A stretch of 64,000 nt of DNA from Begonia masoniana. Its lineage: Eukaryota > Streptophyta > Magnoliopsida > Cucurbitales > Begoniaceae. The stretch lies in NCBI GenBank assembly GCA_022432975.1, contig CM039505.1, positions 52,737,749 through 52,801,748 on the forward strand, given 5' to 3'. Position 1 is the stretch's first letter. The number at the start of each line of letters is the position of its first letter. Below, piece by piece: positions 1 through 10,904 of this stretch. The notes beneath the pieces are model-generated. The model was not told the DNA's origin. It made no database searches and saw only the letters and a program-made list of their open reading frames with translations. Made by a program: the position numbers and the translations under genes.

Positions 1-1030
1 TAAGAGCAGAAAGTTATGCAACAAAAAAAAAACAAAATTACATAAAATTATGAAATTTTCAAAACCAGAATTTTACCTAAACAACCTAATAATTTCTAAA
101 CAGAACATGAGCTAGTTTTAAGCATCAATGAACACCTAAAACATGAGACTTCTAAACAATTAAAACCCAAACAGCAAACAAACCAAACATATTTTGCAAA
201 ACACACAAAACAGATTCCCAAAATGCAAAAAAAAAAAAAAAAACAGCAACACTAAAACCAGAAAAAAAAATACCACAATTCAATCTTCAATTTGATTAAG
301 CAATTTCAGAATTGACTCAACCCAATAGTTACTAGCATGGTGGTGGATTTAGACAATTAAAATAGAACTAATCAACTAAAAAAATCACACAAGTAAACAA
401 AACAAAAAATAAAAATAGCAACTAAACATGAGAATTCAGATTTATCATTTCATTTTCTAATTCATTCTCTATGTAAATTAAATTTTGCCAACACAAACCT
501 AAACAACTAACCAGCAAACAAGGTTGAACAATTAAACCTAAACAAGTGATACTAAACAAGAAACACATCACAAAAACGGAAAAAACAAATCAAACACAAC
601 AGATGCTAGTGGAGCTTCAATCTAAACAAAACAATTTGAGTTTAGGCAATATTCTAAGTTTTGTAAACTTGAAACAAACATGCAAATGTGATACCACAAA
701 ACAAATACTACACACAAATACACAATTCACGATATAGAAACAGAAACAACCAAAATCAACATACTTAATCAAAACAGCAAACATGAATCACTAAACAATC
801 ACCAAAATGACTCACGGAGACACTAACCTAATCAGTTTCTAAGCATAAAATGTTAATTTAGACAACAATTTAACACAACAAATAATCACTTCACAATCTA
901 TAAAAATCATAGCAAACAAACAACTAAACCTAACATGCTAAGCAGGAAACAAATCACAATAAACAATAGAACACTAGCAGCCACAAAGTTGAACAACAAA
1001 TAACAAAAACAGAAACATAGAATCACATAA
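1..1030. other. A-rich intergenic DNA, no gene recognised
   Basis: Very A-rich sequence with many AAACAA/AACAAAC runs and no convincing coding frame. The same composition resumes directly after the solo LTR ends at 3447 and runs to a minus-strand primer-binding-site-like motif near 3854. I infer that this is the T-rich (minus-strand) leader or internal part of an older LTR element into which the solo LTR inserted. Confidence 0.5.
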
Positions 1031-3447
1031 TGTGACAGCCCGAAACCGAACCCGATCGGAGTCCGGGATCAGAACCATCACTCTGGACATTTAACGGAAA
1101 ACGGTGACTATTTTTTTTTGTAAACATAACTCTTTTAAACGTTGACAGTTCTCTGGAGTGGGAAGCAAAATAAGCATAAAGCTGGCGGAAGACTTAACTA
1201 AAACAAATAAAAATACTGTTAGGCGGAAGATTAAATTTTAAGGGCAGCGGGCAGCGGGCAGCGGTGAATGTGAACTAAATTGGGCGGTGGATGTCCAATA
1301 AGACAAAACAGATGACGTCATCGGAAGATGTGATGACGTCATCGGCAGATATAGGCAACAGATGGAAATCGGAATGTGTGATGACATCATCGGAAGATGT
1401 GATGACGTCATCGGAAGAAACAGACAATGAACGGAATCGGCAGGAGGTGATGACGTCAGCCGGTAGATGGATGACGTCAGACGGTAGAAGCAGACATTAA
1501 ACGGGATCGGCAGAAGGTGATGACGTCAGCCGGAAGATGGATGACGTCAACCGGTAGAAGCAGACATTAAACGGGATCGGCAAAAGGTGATGACGTCAGC
1601 CGGAAGATGGATGACGTCAATTGGAAGAAACAGGCAATAAACGAAATCGGCAGGAGGAAAACCCATGGCAAATTCACAGTTTGGCGGTGAATGTGAATAA
1701 GACAAAACATGTACAGTATCTACCGGTAGATGAAGTTTAGACATAGACTTAAAAAGGGTAACAGGCATCGGTAGGAGTGAAAACATAAGGAAAACATTAT
1801 TTGACAGTAGATGTAGGCAAAATGCCTACCGGTAGATGTAATCGGAAAACATAGTTTTAAAGGCAGAAATTACAACTTTTGACAGAAAGACATAGGCAGA
1901 GAGCTTAAAAACAGAAAGCATAAGGGTTTCAAACCTTCATTACAGAAGACAGATTTCAAGAAAACAAACTGCATGGATAGCTCTAAAATTCGAGACTATC
2001 CATGTATAACCTAAAGAGGAGGAAACACAGGCAGTTCCAGAATATTTCATAGCATACATACAACTGTCAAATACAGAGGTTTAAAAACTTAAACATCAGA
2101 ACCTATACATTATCCAGATTTCTAACAGAATCCCAACAGAGTTTTAAAACAAAACAGCAGAATTCCAGAGGATTTTACAGACAGGAGCTATAAAAAAAAA
2201 AGGAAACTTAAACCTCAGGACAGAAATATGTCTAGCTGCAGCAAACACACCCCATGAGCTCGATCCTCCAACTACATCAGCTCGTCATTTTGAGGCACAA
2301 GGTCCTCATGTGGAGTATCCGTACCTACAACAGGGAGTTCAACTATGAGCCTAGAGCTCAGCAAGAACATACAATGCAGAGTGATGAACGTGCTATGCAT
2401 GAATCTTTTTCAAATACATGAACATTACATTACATTACATTACACTGGACAGGAAGGTATAAGTGGGAAGAAGAGCTGGCGCAACAGGAGTACATGCCAC
2501 AACAGGACATAACAGGAGTACATGACAGGATGCCAGTCCCCATCCACACTTAACCATACATTTCATTACAGGTTTTATCTTACTTATCTTCAAACAGTGT
2601 ACAGAAAACATTTTCATGACTTTCAGAGAAAACGTGTATGCATGAACATTCATAGACAGGCAACAGAATAATAAGCAGGATAAGCAGAATATAAAACATA
2701 ATACTCTTAACCTAAAACATAATCTATGGTTTAACTACCCAACAGAAATCTCGACAACATAAACCTAGTACCTCCGTATTGTAGGGCCTTAAGGGCCAAA
2801 CCTATACGTATGAACTTACCTGGTTGCTGTCGCGTTGATGTTCTGAATGTCTCAGAAATGCTCGGACCTGTAGCATGCATGTAGAGAATTTAAAACACGC
2901 TACAAATGCTAACTAATAAGCTCTTAGAAATCAACAGCAACATCTTTCAAATCCTTAGAAAACAACGTGTTTTCATCCAAAAACAGTGAGTTTTCACCAA
3001 TACCGAAACCCTAAACTTCGGTAAAAACTCACATTTTAACTTATCCAAAATGTTAGCTTTAGTAGATGATTACCTTTGCTGGAGAAACAGAAGGTAATCA
3101 GGAAAAGATTGAGGTTAAAAATCGCTGCTGGTCGCCTGGAAAAGAGAAAACAGAAAGGAGAGGTAGAAGTGAGCTTCACGTAGGAGGAAGAGAAGACATA
3201 TCTTCTTCAACAAGTTGCCAAGTGTCAACCATCAATTGGCTTGTTTCTACCAACCTTAATTACTTCCACATTTACCCTTCCATTGAACTACAACCAATTT
3301 AATTTGTTTTGGTTAGTTGGCCATTAGTTTGGTTCTCCCTTAAACATCCCATCATTTCAACCAAAACATTCATTGAATTGAAATAATATTAATCCCACTT
3401 ATACAATTCGGGGAAACAATTACATGGCAAAAATGCCGGGTGTTACA
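1031..3447. mobile_element. Solo LTR, 2417 bp, with 5-bp target duplication CATAA
   Basis: The unit begins TGTGACAGCCCG and ends CCGGGTGTTACA, so it has TG...CA ends and imperfect complementary termini typical of many plant Ty3/gypsy-type LTRs. The five bases before it (1026-1030) and after it (3448-3452) are both CATAA, a classic retroviral-type target duplication. There is no long ORF, no primer-binding site and no second copy, so I read it as a solo LTR left by LTR-LTR recombination. It contains an internal tandem array of TGACGTCA sites at 1313-1619. Lineage is uncertain, because LTRs carry no coding domains. A non-autonomous element ending in TG/CA is the alternative. Confidence 0.8.
1313..1619. 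repeat. Five tandem 69-70-bp units, each with two TGACGTCA sites 21 bp apart
   Basis: TGACGTCA starts at 1313, 1334, 1403, 1451, 1472, 1521, 1542, 1591 and 1612, and the variant TGACATCA at 1382. Within each unit the two sites are exactly 21 bp apart (about two helical turns), and unit starts are 69, 69, 70 and 70 bp apart. TGACGTCA is the palindromic CRE-type ACGT core bound by plant bZIP factors, including TGA factors. The single deviant site is a G-to-A change at the central CpG, as deamination of a methylated CpG would give. An enhancer role in the LTR is inferred. Confidence 0.85.
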
Positions 3448-3853
3448 CATAACAGAGAAGCAAAACACAAACAGAACATGCTATTTTCATTTGATAAACG
3501 TCTTGGAAATTTAACAGATACGACCATGGTTAATTCATGCTTAGCTGATCAGAAAACATGAGGCTGAGATGGCAAAAGTTATATTAGTTAATGACACAGT
3601 GAAGGCTTTCAAAGAAACAACAAAAACACAAACAAAACGCAATGCAAACAACACAAAAAAAAATCACAAACATTGCTTTCGGTCAACAATTCCGAAGAGT
3701 CTCCCAACAGACCTAAAACTAACACAATTTATCTCCTAAACGTGCTGCTAAACAAGACAGAATAAACTAGCTAAATAGTACATAAAACAAGAATGAAAAA
3801 CTCACGACAGAGGACGAAAACAGAGTAGAACGTCGAGCCACAAAAGCAACCAT

Positions 3854-3865
3854 GTTCTGATACCA
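3854..3865 (-). other. Primer-binding-site-like motif, tRNA-Met type
   Basis: On the minus strand this reads TGGTATCAGAAC, close to the TGGTATCAGAGC complement of the initiator tRNA-Met 3' end used by most plant Copia and many Gypsy elements. Two bases separate it from a CA that ends a possible LTR (3868-5322). It implies a minus-strand element whose leader runs toward lower coordinates. Confidence 0.55.
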
Positions 3866-4398
3866 AATGATGGGGTCCAGGCGGCAGAAACGCTTGATGA
3901 TGAAGGTGGAATGATGAAAATGAAAACACAAAAACGTTACTGAGAAAAACAACTAGAAACACAGTTAAACAGTGGAAAACAGAGGCATTTTTACGTGAAG
4001 GAAATGAAGCGAGATAATCAATATGTGGAGGTGAGTGTTGTGCAGAAAATGACGATGAAATGGATGATGGAATGTAGGCTTCAAAATACCGTCCGAAGAG
4101 TTAAATTCAGAGCTCTCGACAGTAGCTTTCAGATGAGAAAGTTTCAGAGATTGAGGAAGGTTTAATCCATTGTCTGCTCCTTTCTTCAACAGAGAAGTGG
4201 GAGAGATGAAATGAGACATTGCTCATCAAGAATCTCTGCTTGAAGAACAAAAGAGGCTCGACTCCTCTCGGTTGTTAACAACCGACACACACTTATCTTC
4301 TCGGCAAGGCTAAACCTTCACAGTTTATGGACAAGCTTCAATGCTTAAACTCAAATTTCATTCATGTTGTCTAACCGACTACAAACTTAGAAAAGGGG

Positions 4399-4407
4399 TA
4401 TAAATAG
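4399..4407 (+). promoter_or_regulatory. Strong TATA box, plus strand
   Basis: TATAAATAG in the context AGGGGTATAAATAGAGG is close to the plant TATA consensus. No long ORF follows. A perfect hairpin lies about 45 bp downstream, in the expected leader. Confidence 0.4.
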
Positions 4408-4447
4408 AGGACAAGAATCGGGTGAAGAAGGAGAAAGAAAATCGGCA

Positions 4448-4474
4448 TTATAGCCGTTGGAGCAACGGCTATAA
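4448..4474. repeat. Perfect 12-bp inverted repeat with 3-nt loop
   Basis: TTATAGCCGTTG (4448-4459), loop GAG, CAACGGCTATAA (4463-4474). It lies about 45 bp downstream of the TATA box at 4399, so it would fold near the 5' end of a plus-strand transcript. It is followed by an unusually GC-rich stretch (about 4480-4600, with GCGCGCGC runs). Confidence 0.8.
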
Positions 4475-5340
4475 AAATAGTTGTTGGCATGCTTGCGCTG
4501 GGCAGCGTCATGCGCGCGCGCTGCGTTGCTCCGTGCGCGCGCCAGTGGCTTGCCTAGTTCACTTGCTGCTGCGCACCTCTGGCCAGGCCGATTCACCCTG
4601 GTTCAGTATCCAGTTGCACGCCAACTATTCAATTAATTGCTTCAGCGACGCAGCAACTTGTTTCTCCAATTTTCCTTGAGCATCTCCTCTTCCATGACCA
4701 CTTGAGTAATCCAAAAGACTTTCCTCCAAATATAAAAAGAAATAATTTGGCAAGCATGCCATCAAATACGGCTAAATGTTTGCCCCAAAATTACAAGAAA
4801 ATGTTAATGCATTTAATTACAATATTTGTCAAAAAGGAGGACAAACTCCTCCTTAAAAAACGAGCGATCCGAGTTGTGCATTTGTGAAGATGAGCGGCTT
4901 GACTCCTTGGTTTGTGCTTGATGGTTTTGGATCGTGGGCACAACATATTTGGATTGATAATGGTGTTCAAGTTTATGAAGAATTTTTTGTATGTTGACAA
5001 TAAACGTTTAAGATAGACATAATAAGATAGTGGGTAAAGTGGTTGCTTTGTACACTATTGGGTATGTTTTCTAAGAGTAATGGGAATGTCAAAGTTATTT
5101 GTTGGGTCAATAGGTGGAGTATCATATCTTATCGTGATTTCCCTGGAGTCGAAAGTATTTTGAAATCCAAGACTTGAATAGGAGGATTTCTGGACTTGTG
5201 TCTGTTCAGGAGATGGATTTGTACGGGAAGTAGGAGATGATTTAGATGGTTTAACAGTGCAGATTGATAAAGGAAGGTCAGGGGGCTAAAGGAATCCGAA
5301 CTACAATGAATATATTTCATCATTGATTTCTCCCCCTTAA

Positions 5341-6013
5341 GAGAGATTTTGGAGAAAAAAATGTGTTTTTTCTACAAATGTGACAACGACAGAGATAAAA
5401 AAAAAAAAAATTATGTAAGATTGTAACATTTGTACACTTTTTGAGTGGAAGAATAATCAAGGAAAATACTTTTTGGACATAATCAATGTCCAAACTCGAA
5501 ATCCAAGATTCAGGTACTTAGCGAATTGAGGGCTATAGAGTAAAACACGTCATTTAGAGTAACATCACGGACATGCAACCAGATAATAGAGACTTTAAGT
5601 TTTATCTTAATAGAAGACACAATGACCATGAAGATTTACAGGTAAATGCAGTGAGGGAAAGAACAATAAATAGACGATTTCTTTTTCTTTTTTTTGATAG
5701 GTCGTGAATTTAGATGATCTCGTGAATGATAACTTGATATATAGCATTAAAAATTAAAAACATTGTGTAATAATACATTAGTCAATTGATCAAGATAAAG
5801 TGAAAAGTCTTAATTTGATAGTACAACGTTCTCAATCCTCCTAGTATAAAAGTGTACGTTTTGCATTGAACCATCACAATTTTGTTCTTGAGAATAGCAA
5901 AAAATGCATTGTATTATGAAGGGAGGAGAATTATACATATAAATCACACATTTTTCACTCTCTCAAGCGATGTGGTATTTTGTCAAGCGATATAGTATTG
6001 TGCAGTCTCACTG
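5341..6013. other. Intergenic, no gene recognised
   Basis: AT-rich sequence without a convincing frame or repeat. It could be a decayed 3' internal part of the LTR element proposed at 3868-5322, but no conserved protein motif was seen. Confidence 0.4.
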
Positions 6014-6015
6014 AT

Positions 6016-6926
6016 ATTAGGGGTGTGCAAAACCGAACCGGAACTGATGAAATCGGTTCGGTTCGGATCGGTTTTGAGCCCCTGGAAACCGAACTTCGGT
6101 TTGGTATTGTAGGAACCAATTTTTTATGTTCGGTTATCGGTTTGGATCGGTCAAAACCAATAAAAACAGAACCGAACCGTTCCTAAACTGAAAAGGGGAA
6201 GGCCAATCCATGGCCGCCGAGCCTAATACACTATTAGCGTCCTCTCTCTCTAGTAAATGCTTGAATGCATCCAATTCTTAACCACTCTCCAGCCACCAGC
6301 CACCAGCCACCAAACCATTTGCCAAAACTCTTAACACCGATTTCCTTTGGATCCAGACCAGAGCCACCTAGCTTCTCTCCTCTGCCATGGCCAACTTTCG
6401 ATTTCTTAGCATTTCCTCACAATGCCTTCTTTTTCCCAGCCCACTGACCTCTTCTATTCTGGATTCTCCAACGCAGGAGCAAATCTGACCTTAATCGGCA
6501 TAGCGGAGATCGAGGGCAATGGAATTTTGAAGCTCACTAACGAGACCAGTAGATTACTAGGTCGAGCTTTTTATACTTCCCCTTTTCAGTTTAAGAACTC
6601 TACAGATGGTAAAGTTTTCTCTTTTTCTTCCTCGTTTGCTTTTGGAATAATTCCTAAGTACCCGAGGCTCGGCGGCCATGGATTGTTTCTCTGTCGAAGA
6701 ACTATGATAAACTTTTTCGAATCAGGTTATAAATTTTATATTTTTTAAATTTTTTGAAAATAAGTTGTAGAACACGAACCGGAACCGAAACTTTCGGTTT
6801 GATTCCGGTTCGGTTTCGGTCAGTTAAAAGACCGGTTTTGGTTCGGTAAATCAGAAACCGAAAGTGATCGGTTCGGTTCGGTTCCTCCTCAAAACCAAAC
6901 CGAAACCGGTTTTGCACACTTCTAAT
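6016..6926. mobile_element. Terminal-inverted-repeat unit carrying a lectin receptor kinase fragment
   Basis: The left end (6016-6035) reads ATTAGGGGTGTGCAAAACCG. The right end (6907-6926) is its complement at 18 of 20 bases. Inside both ends are long AACCGAACCGG-type low-complexity stretches, then a piece of a legume-lectin gene in the middle. The terminal sequence resembles hAT-like non-autonomous elements common in plants. I found no clear 8-bp target duplication, so the class assignment is uncertain. A gene fragment between the ends makes it a gene-capturing ('Pack') type element. Confidence 0.5.
6387..6700 (+). pseudogene. L-type lectin receptor kinase, N-terminal fragment
   Basis: Translation gives a signal-peptide-like start (MANFRFLSIS) that is out of frame with the rest. 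It then runs FSNAGANLTLIGIAEIEGNG, LKLTNETSRLLGRAFY, QFKNSTDGK and VFSFSSSFAFGI. This is the N-terminal half of the legume-lectin domain of plant L-type lectin receptor kinases (plasma-membrane kinases with an extracellular lectin domain). The similarity stops after GGHGL, where the frame runs out. The rest of the lectin domain, the membrane segment and the kinase are absent. One frameshift near 6420 separates the signal peptide from the domain. It lies inside the terminal-inverted-repeat unit at 6016-6926, so transposon capture is the likely origin. Confidence 0.7.
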
Positions 6927-8069
6927 TGGTATAAGTTAGTTGTGAGGATTAGACGCCCTAATCCACCTGTAACGAACGATCGAGAAACCGAAAAAGAAAA
7001 ACGAGAAAAATAATGGACACCGAATTTTACTTGGAAACCCTAGAAATAGAAAAAACTACAGGCAGATGAGAGAATCACTAATATCAAATTCGGTACAATG
7101 AGTTTTGCAACTCAAGCATTAATATATAGAGAAAACGTAAAACCCTAATATTGATATAAGGGCTCGACTCGGCCCAACTAGAATTCGGGTCACACCAAAT
7201 TCTAACATTAGTGACGTGCCACGGATCCGTCCTCAAGATCACTAACACGAGGTTTATCTAACTTATTTTGTTGGGAAATATTTTCAAGAGGGCATGGAGA
7301 AGACTCAAACATCTTGCGACAAAGACAAAGACCAAAGACTTATTCTAAAGTGGAAAACCAATGGAAGTGGCCACAGAGTCAATGCCTCAGACATGGTGAA
7401 GATCACTTTGAGGGCCATGGTTTTACAACCTTTGAGGGGATTGAAGACCACCTTTCGGACATGCTTCTTTTATGTATAAGTGATGTTACTTTAGCATTAA
7501 ATCTTATATTAGTTCTTCACTCATTTTGGATCAAACGGTCAAATGAAATTTCCCACTCGGTTCATCTTAGTTGGCTGAGTAGGATGGATATGATGTTGTG
7601 TTCTTTTGAATTTTGGCCTTGATGTTCTAGAGTGACAGAAGAGACATGTAGAACATGTGATGGCTAGTAATGACACATTTTAGGTTTCGGAAAAGTCAAT
7701 GGCATGGGGATGCCAAAAAGATGACTTTCCCCATTAGCTCGAGCACTTTTTTTTGACTACTTTTTGGATAACCCTTTTTGTAAAAGCTTCTTTAGGATTG
7801 TAACCCTAATCTTCTCTAAGGGTTAGCATATATACCACACTTATGAGATGCTGTAGAGCTAATTTTGAATGTAAAGAAATCGTTGATGAAGGTTCATCTT
7901 CAAGTTGTAGCCTTCCAATTGGTGAGTAATGTCCGATCGGTAAGTGAGTGATCTTGGTTCCACTCTTTGTAAGTACAAGTGAAGTTCAATATAGTTATTT
8001 CCTTCTCCACACTCTTCCTTCGAGGTGGAGTTTACAACAAGAAAATAAGGAACTCTCGTGGAGAAGGTT
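6927..8069. other. Intergenic; possible LTR relic, no gene recognised
   Basis: A stretch at 6970-7207 begins TGTAACGAAC and ends TTCTAACA, and contains a GGAAACCCT phrase of the sort seen in plant LTRs, but no target duplication was found. Open frames at 7294-7622 (up to 102 codons) match nothing I recognise. The cyclase/delta-COP array begins near 8070. Confidence 0.35.
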
Positions 8070-8075
8070 GGATAA

Positions 8076-8455
8076 CGGCTGTTTCAATCTTCGTAGTGAA
8101 TATGCTTCATGGTTACTTGAAGAGCACCAGCATGTTAAATGGCCAATGAGTAAGAAAATGCTCAGTGTAAATATACAAACTATCCCAAAGTAGATCTTGC
8201 ATGTAACGGTGGGGATAGTAGATATCTTCCAGTAGAATGACGTAACCATCTTTGGTAAAAGAGCAAGTCGCTTGCTATTACAAAGCCATAGATAGATAGG
8301 TCAAGTTGTACAGACCTTTGGACAGAGATGACGCATTTGCATCAAGTTAATAAGATAGAAAGACTGAGTGTGTAGCTCCTCCCGTAGTTGTAGGAAATTT
8401 ATTCAGACCTCCTGTTGAAAAAACCTAGCAAAGAGGTCGTGAATACAGTTAAGAC
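8076..8455 (-). pseudogene. Oxidosqualene cyclase exon fragments, copy 1
   Basis: First array copy of two adjacent cyclase exons. It has the same exon pair as the best copy (23676-24095) and is truncated at its 3' side, where the array begins. The segment matching KHIHYEDEN is changed here, so the encoded motif is lost. No delta-COP part follows it toward lower coordinates. Confidence 0.65.
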
Positions 8456-9282
8456 AAAATGTATCACCCGAAACTAAAGTTAAAAATAAAAGTACCTTTT
8501 CATCAATATAACTTTGGTGCTCCATAATTGATGCCCTATAAGTTTCAATTCGCAGAAGATCCTACTTTGTAAAAAAAAAAAAGAGTTGTTACCTTCGAGT
8601 GAATAAAAAGAAAAAGCTCAAATATATTGTTTCCGACTTTTATTAAGCTCGTTGGAGAATAAAAAATATAATTTGAATACTCTACTCACAAATTACATAG
8701 ATGGTCAGAGAAACTTGTTGGAAGCGACAATCAATATTCAATACACATAATTATCAAAAAAGGAAAAAAAACGTAACTTAGATTTTACTTTCTCTAATTT
8801 AATAGAATACTATGTTACACTCTAAAAAAAAAACCTCGATGTAATTACAAAAAATGAAAAGAAAATAGACATTAAAAGAAGTAGCAGAGTACAAAAATTT
8901 CAGAATGAGTGAGTAGGGTTAGCACCAGTTAATAAAACAACGATTCTGAAACATCGGGGATTAGGTTTTGACATTTCAGAATACTAGGGGATAAGGACCA
9001 GAGATTTTGATTTTCTCCTCAACCCTCGATAAAGATAATTGATTTTCTCCTGAACCCTAAGGAAAATTAGGGTTTAGGGTTTTGTGTTTTTTTTTACGTC
9101 TCTGAATTTCGTTTTTTTTCTTCAAGGTTTTGGTTTTTTTAAGGTTTGGCTTTGTTGTGTTTTTTAGAAGTGTTTCGGTTTTTCAATTTTATTTAAGGAT
9201 TCTTTTTTTTTTTTTTTAGGGTTTAAAAAGGTTTAGGGTGTATGCATTGTAGAATAAGCATAAGACACTAAAGGTAGAAACC

Positions 9283-9755
9283 GTTAGATTTGATAGGGTA
9301 TGTTTCCACATCTGAGGATTTGCTCGTCCTAAAACCATAACCACTTCCAAATCCACCACTGGAAATGCACATGTTACTAAAACTATTTTCAATTCTTCTT
9401 GAGCCCATTGATGGTAAAGACATGAAACTTCTTTTATCCCTTCTCCCCCATTCAATCTGCAAAATACTTTGCAAAAATTTAACATACGTCATCTACACTA
9501 AATATATCTCACAAAAGATATGAGAAAAAAATAACAAAGATGAGAACATATAACTTGCTTTTGTCAATTTCACTCTGCATTTCAAGCTTTTGCAACATCT
9601 CTTTATGACTTTCCAATTCGCAATCCTGGTTCATCTGAGCAACAGTCATATTTTTCTTTTAGCCAAGAGAAATGATTTCATTAAAAGCAATTGTCAGCTC
9701 GAAAGTTATCTTGCAAATCCCCTCTTCATCTAGAGAGATGGAATGTTCAAGTACC
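9283..9755 (-). pseudogene. Coatomer delta subunit (delta-COP) exon fragments, copy in unit 2
   Basis: Delta-COP is a subunit of the COPI coat that drives Golgi-to-ER vesicle traffic. Two exon remnants lie on the minus strand. The first reads [22 protein letters not shown], then a stop, then a TVAQ-like heptad region ending EIDKSK. The second, after an AG acceptor, reads IEWGRRDKRSFMSLPSMGS, RIENSFS, GGFGSGYGFR, DVETYPIKSN. Plant delta-COP has SLDEEGISRTAFELIFAFDE, a [14 protein letters not shown] segment, then EIDKSKIEKNRGDKGGF and the Ser/Gly-rich linker in this order. About 14 codons of the linker (after HKLVMQS) are missing. Stops are in frame, so this is a pseudogene. Confidence 0.75.
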
Positions 9756-9783
9756 TTGTGATAGTTGAGTTCCGACCGCTAAC

Positions 9784-10190
9784 CTTTTCTACACACCGTA
9801 TCGGGATATAACGGCTAATTTCATCTTCGTCGTGGATATGCTTCATGGTTACTTGAAAGCTTTTTCTCTAACCAGCTTGTTAAACGGCCAACGAGTAAAA
9901 AAATACTCAATGTAAATGTACAAGCTATCCCAAAGTAGATCTTGCATGTAACAGTGCGGATAGTAGATATCTTCCTGTAGAATGACGTAACCATCTTTGG
10001 TAAAAGAGCCAGTCGCTTGCTATTACAAAGTCATAGATAGATAGGTCAAGTTACACAGAGATGACGCATTTGCTTCCCGTTAATAAGATGATAAGGCTGA
10101 GTGTTTAGCTCCTCCCGTAGTTGAAGGAAATTTATTCAGACCTCCTGTTTAAAAAACTCAGCAAAGCCGTCGTGAATACAATTCAGACAA
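9784..10190 (-). pseudogene. Oxidosqualene cyclase exon fragments, copy in unit 2
   Basis: Exon b (9784-9974) starts after CTACAG and encodes [34 protein letters not shown], then a one-base frameshift before VTMKHIH. It ends at AAAAG/GTTAGC. Exon a (about 10050-10190) encodes a LREELNTQ-like stretch and INGKQMRHL. Delta-COP exon remnants follow within about 30 bp at the 3' side (9755). That the two gene families sit so close, on the same strand, in each unit shows that the fusion predates amplification. Confidence 0.75.
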
Positions 10191-10904
10191 AATATATCAC
10201 CCTAAACTAAAGTTAAAAATAAAAGTACATTTCCATCAATATAGCTTTGGTGCTCCATAATTGATGCCCTATAAATTTTAATTCGCACAAGATCCTCCAT
10301 TGTAAAAAAAAAAAAAAAAATGTTGTTACCTTTAATTGAATAAAAAGAAAGTACTCAAATATATTGTTTCCGACTTTTATTAAGCTCGTTAGAGCATTAG
10401 AAATATAATTTGAATACTCTGCTCACAAATTACATAGATGTGGTTAGAGAAACTTGTTGGAAGCAACAATCAATATTCAAAACACATAATTATCAAAAAT
10501 GAAAAAAAAAAACGTAACTTAGATCTAATTTAATAGACTAATATGTTACACACTAAAAAAAAAAACTCGATGTAATAAAAAAAATAAAAAGAAAATATAC
10601 ATTAAAAGAAGTAGCAGAATACAAAAATCTCAGAATGAGTGAGTAGGATTAGCACCAGTTAATAAAACAACAATTCCGGAACATCGGGGATTAGGTTTTA
10701 ACAATTCAGAATACCAGAGGATAAGAACTAGAGATTTGGATTAGAACCTAAAATAGGTTTTAACAATTCAACTTTGTTGTGTTTTTTAAAATGTTTCGGT
10801 TTTCTTTTTTTTTTTAAGGATTCGGTTTTCGTGTTTTTTTAGAGTTTAGGAGGGTTTAGGTGTATGCATTGTGGAATAAGCATAAGACACTAAAGGTAGA
10901 AACC

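Larger units (their letters stand above)
3868..5322 (-). mobile_element. Candidate old LTR, flanked by PPT-like and PBS-like motifs
   Basis: On the minus strand this segment starts TGATGAAATA and ends CCCCATCA, with matching TGATG/CATCA termini. A polypurine run (TTAAGGGGGAGAAATCAA, 5323-5340) lies just before it, where a polypurine tract should sit before a 3' LTR. A tRNA-Met-type primer site (3854-3865) lies just after it, where a 5' LTR should be followed by a PBS. One LTR with internal-type sequence on both sides is what a tandem or recombined element leaves. No gag-pol domain was recognised on either side. A strong plus-strand TATA motif at 4399 argues against a simple reading. Confidence 0.4.

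Noticed and set aside
1291..1500. 69-codon frame MSNKTKQMTSSEDVMTSS... as a repeat protein
   Set aside because: It is translation of the TGACGTCA tandem repeat; the repeat period (69-70 bp) is not held to a multiple of three.
6970..7207. Possible short solo LTR (TGTAACGAAC...TTCTAACA)
   Set aside because: Flanks CCACC and TTAGT do not form a target duplication and no PBS or PPT is next to it; kept only as a remark.
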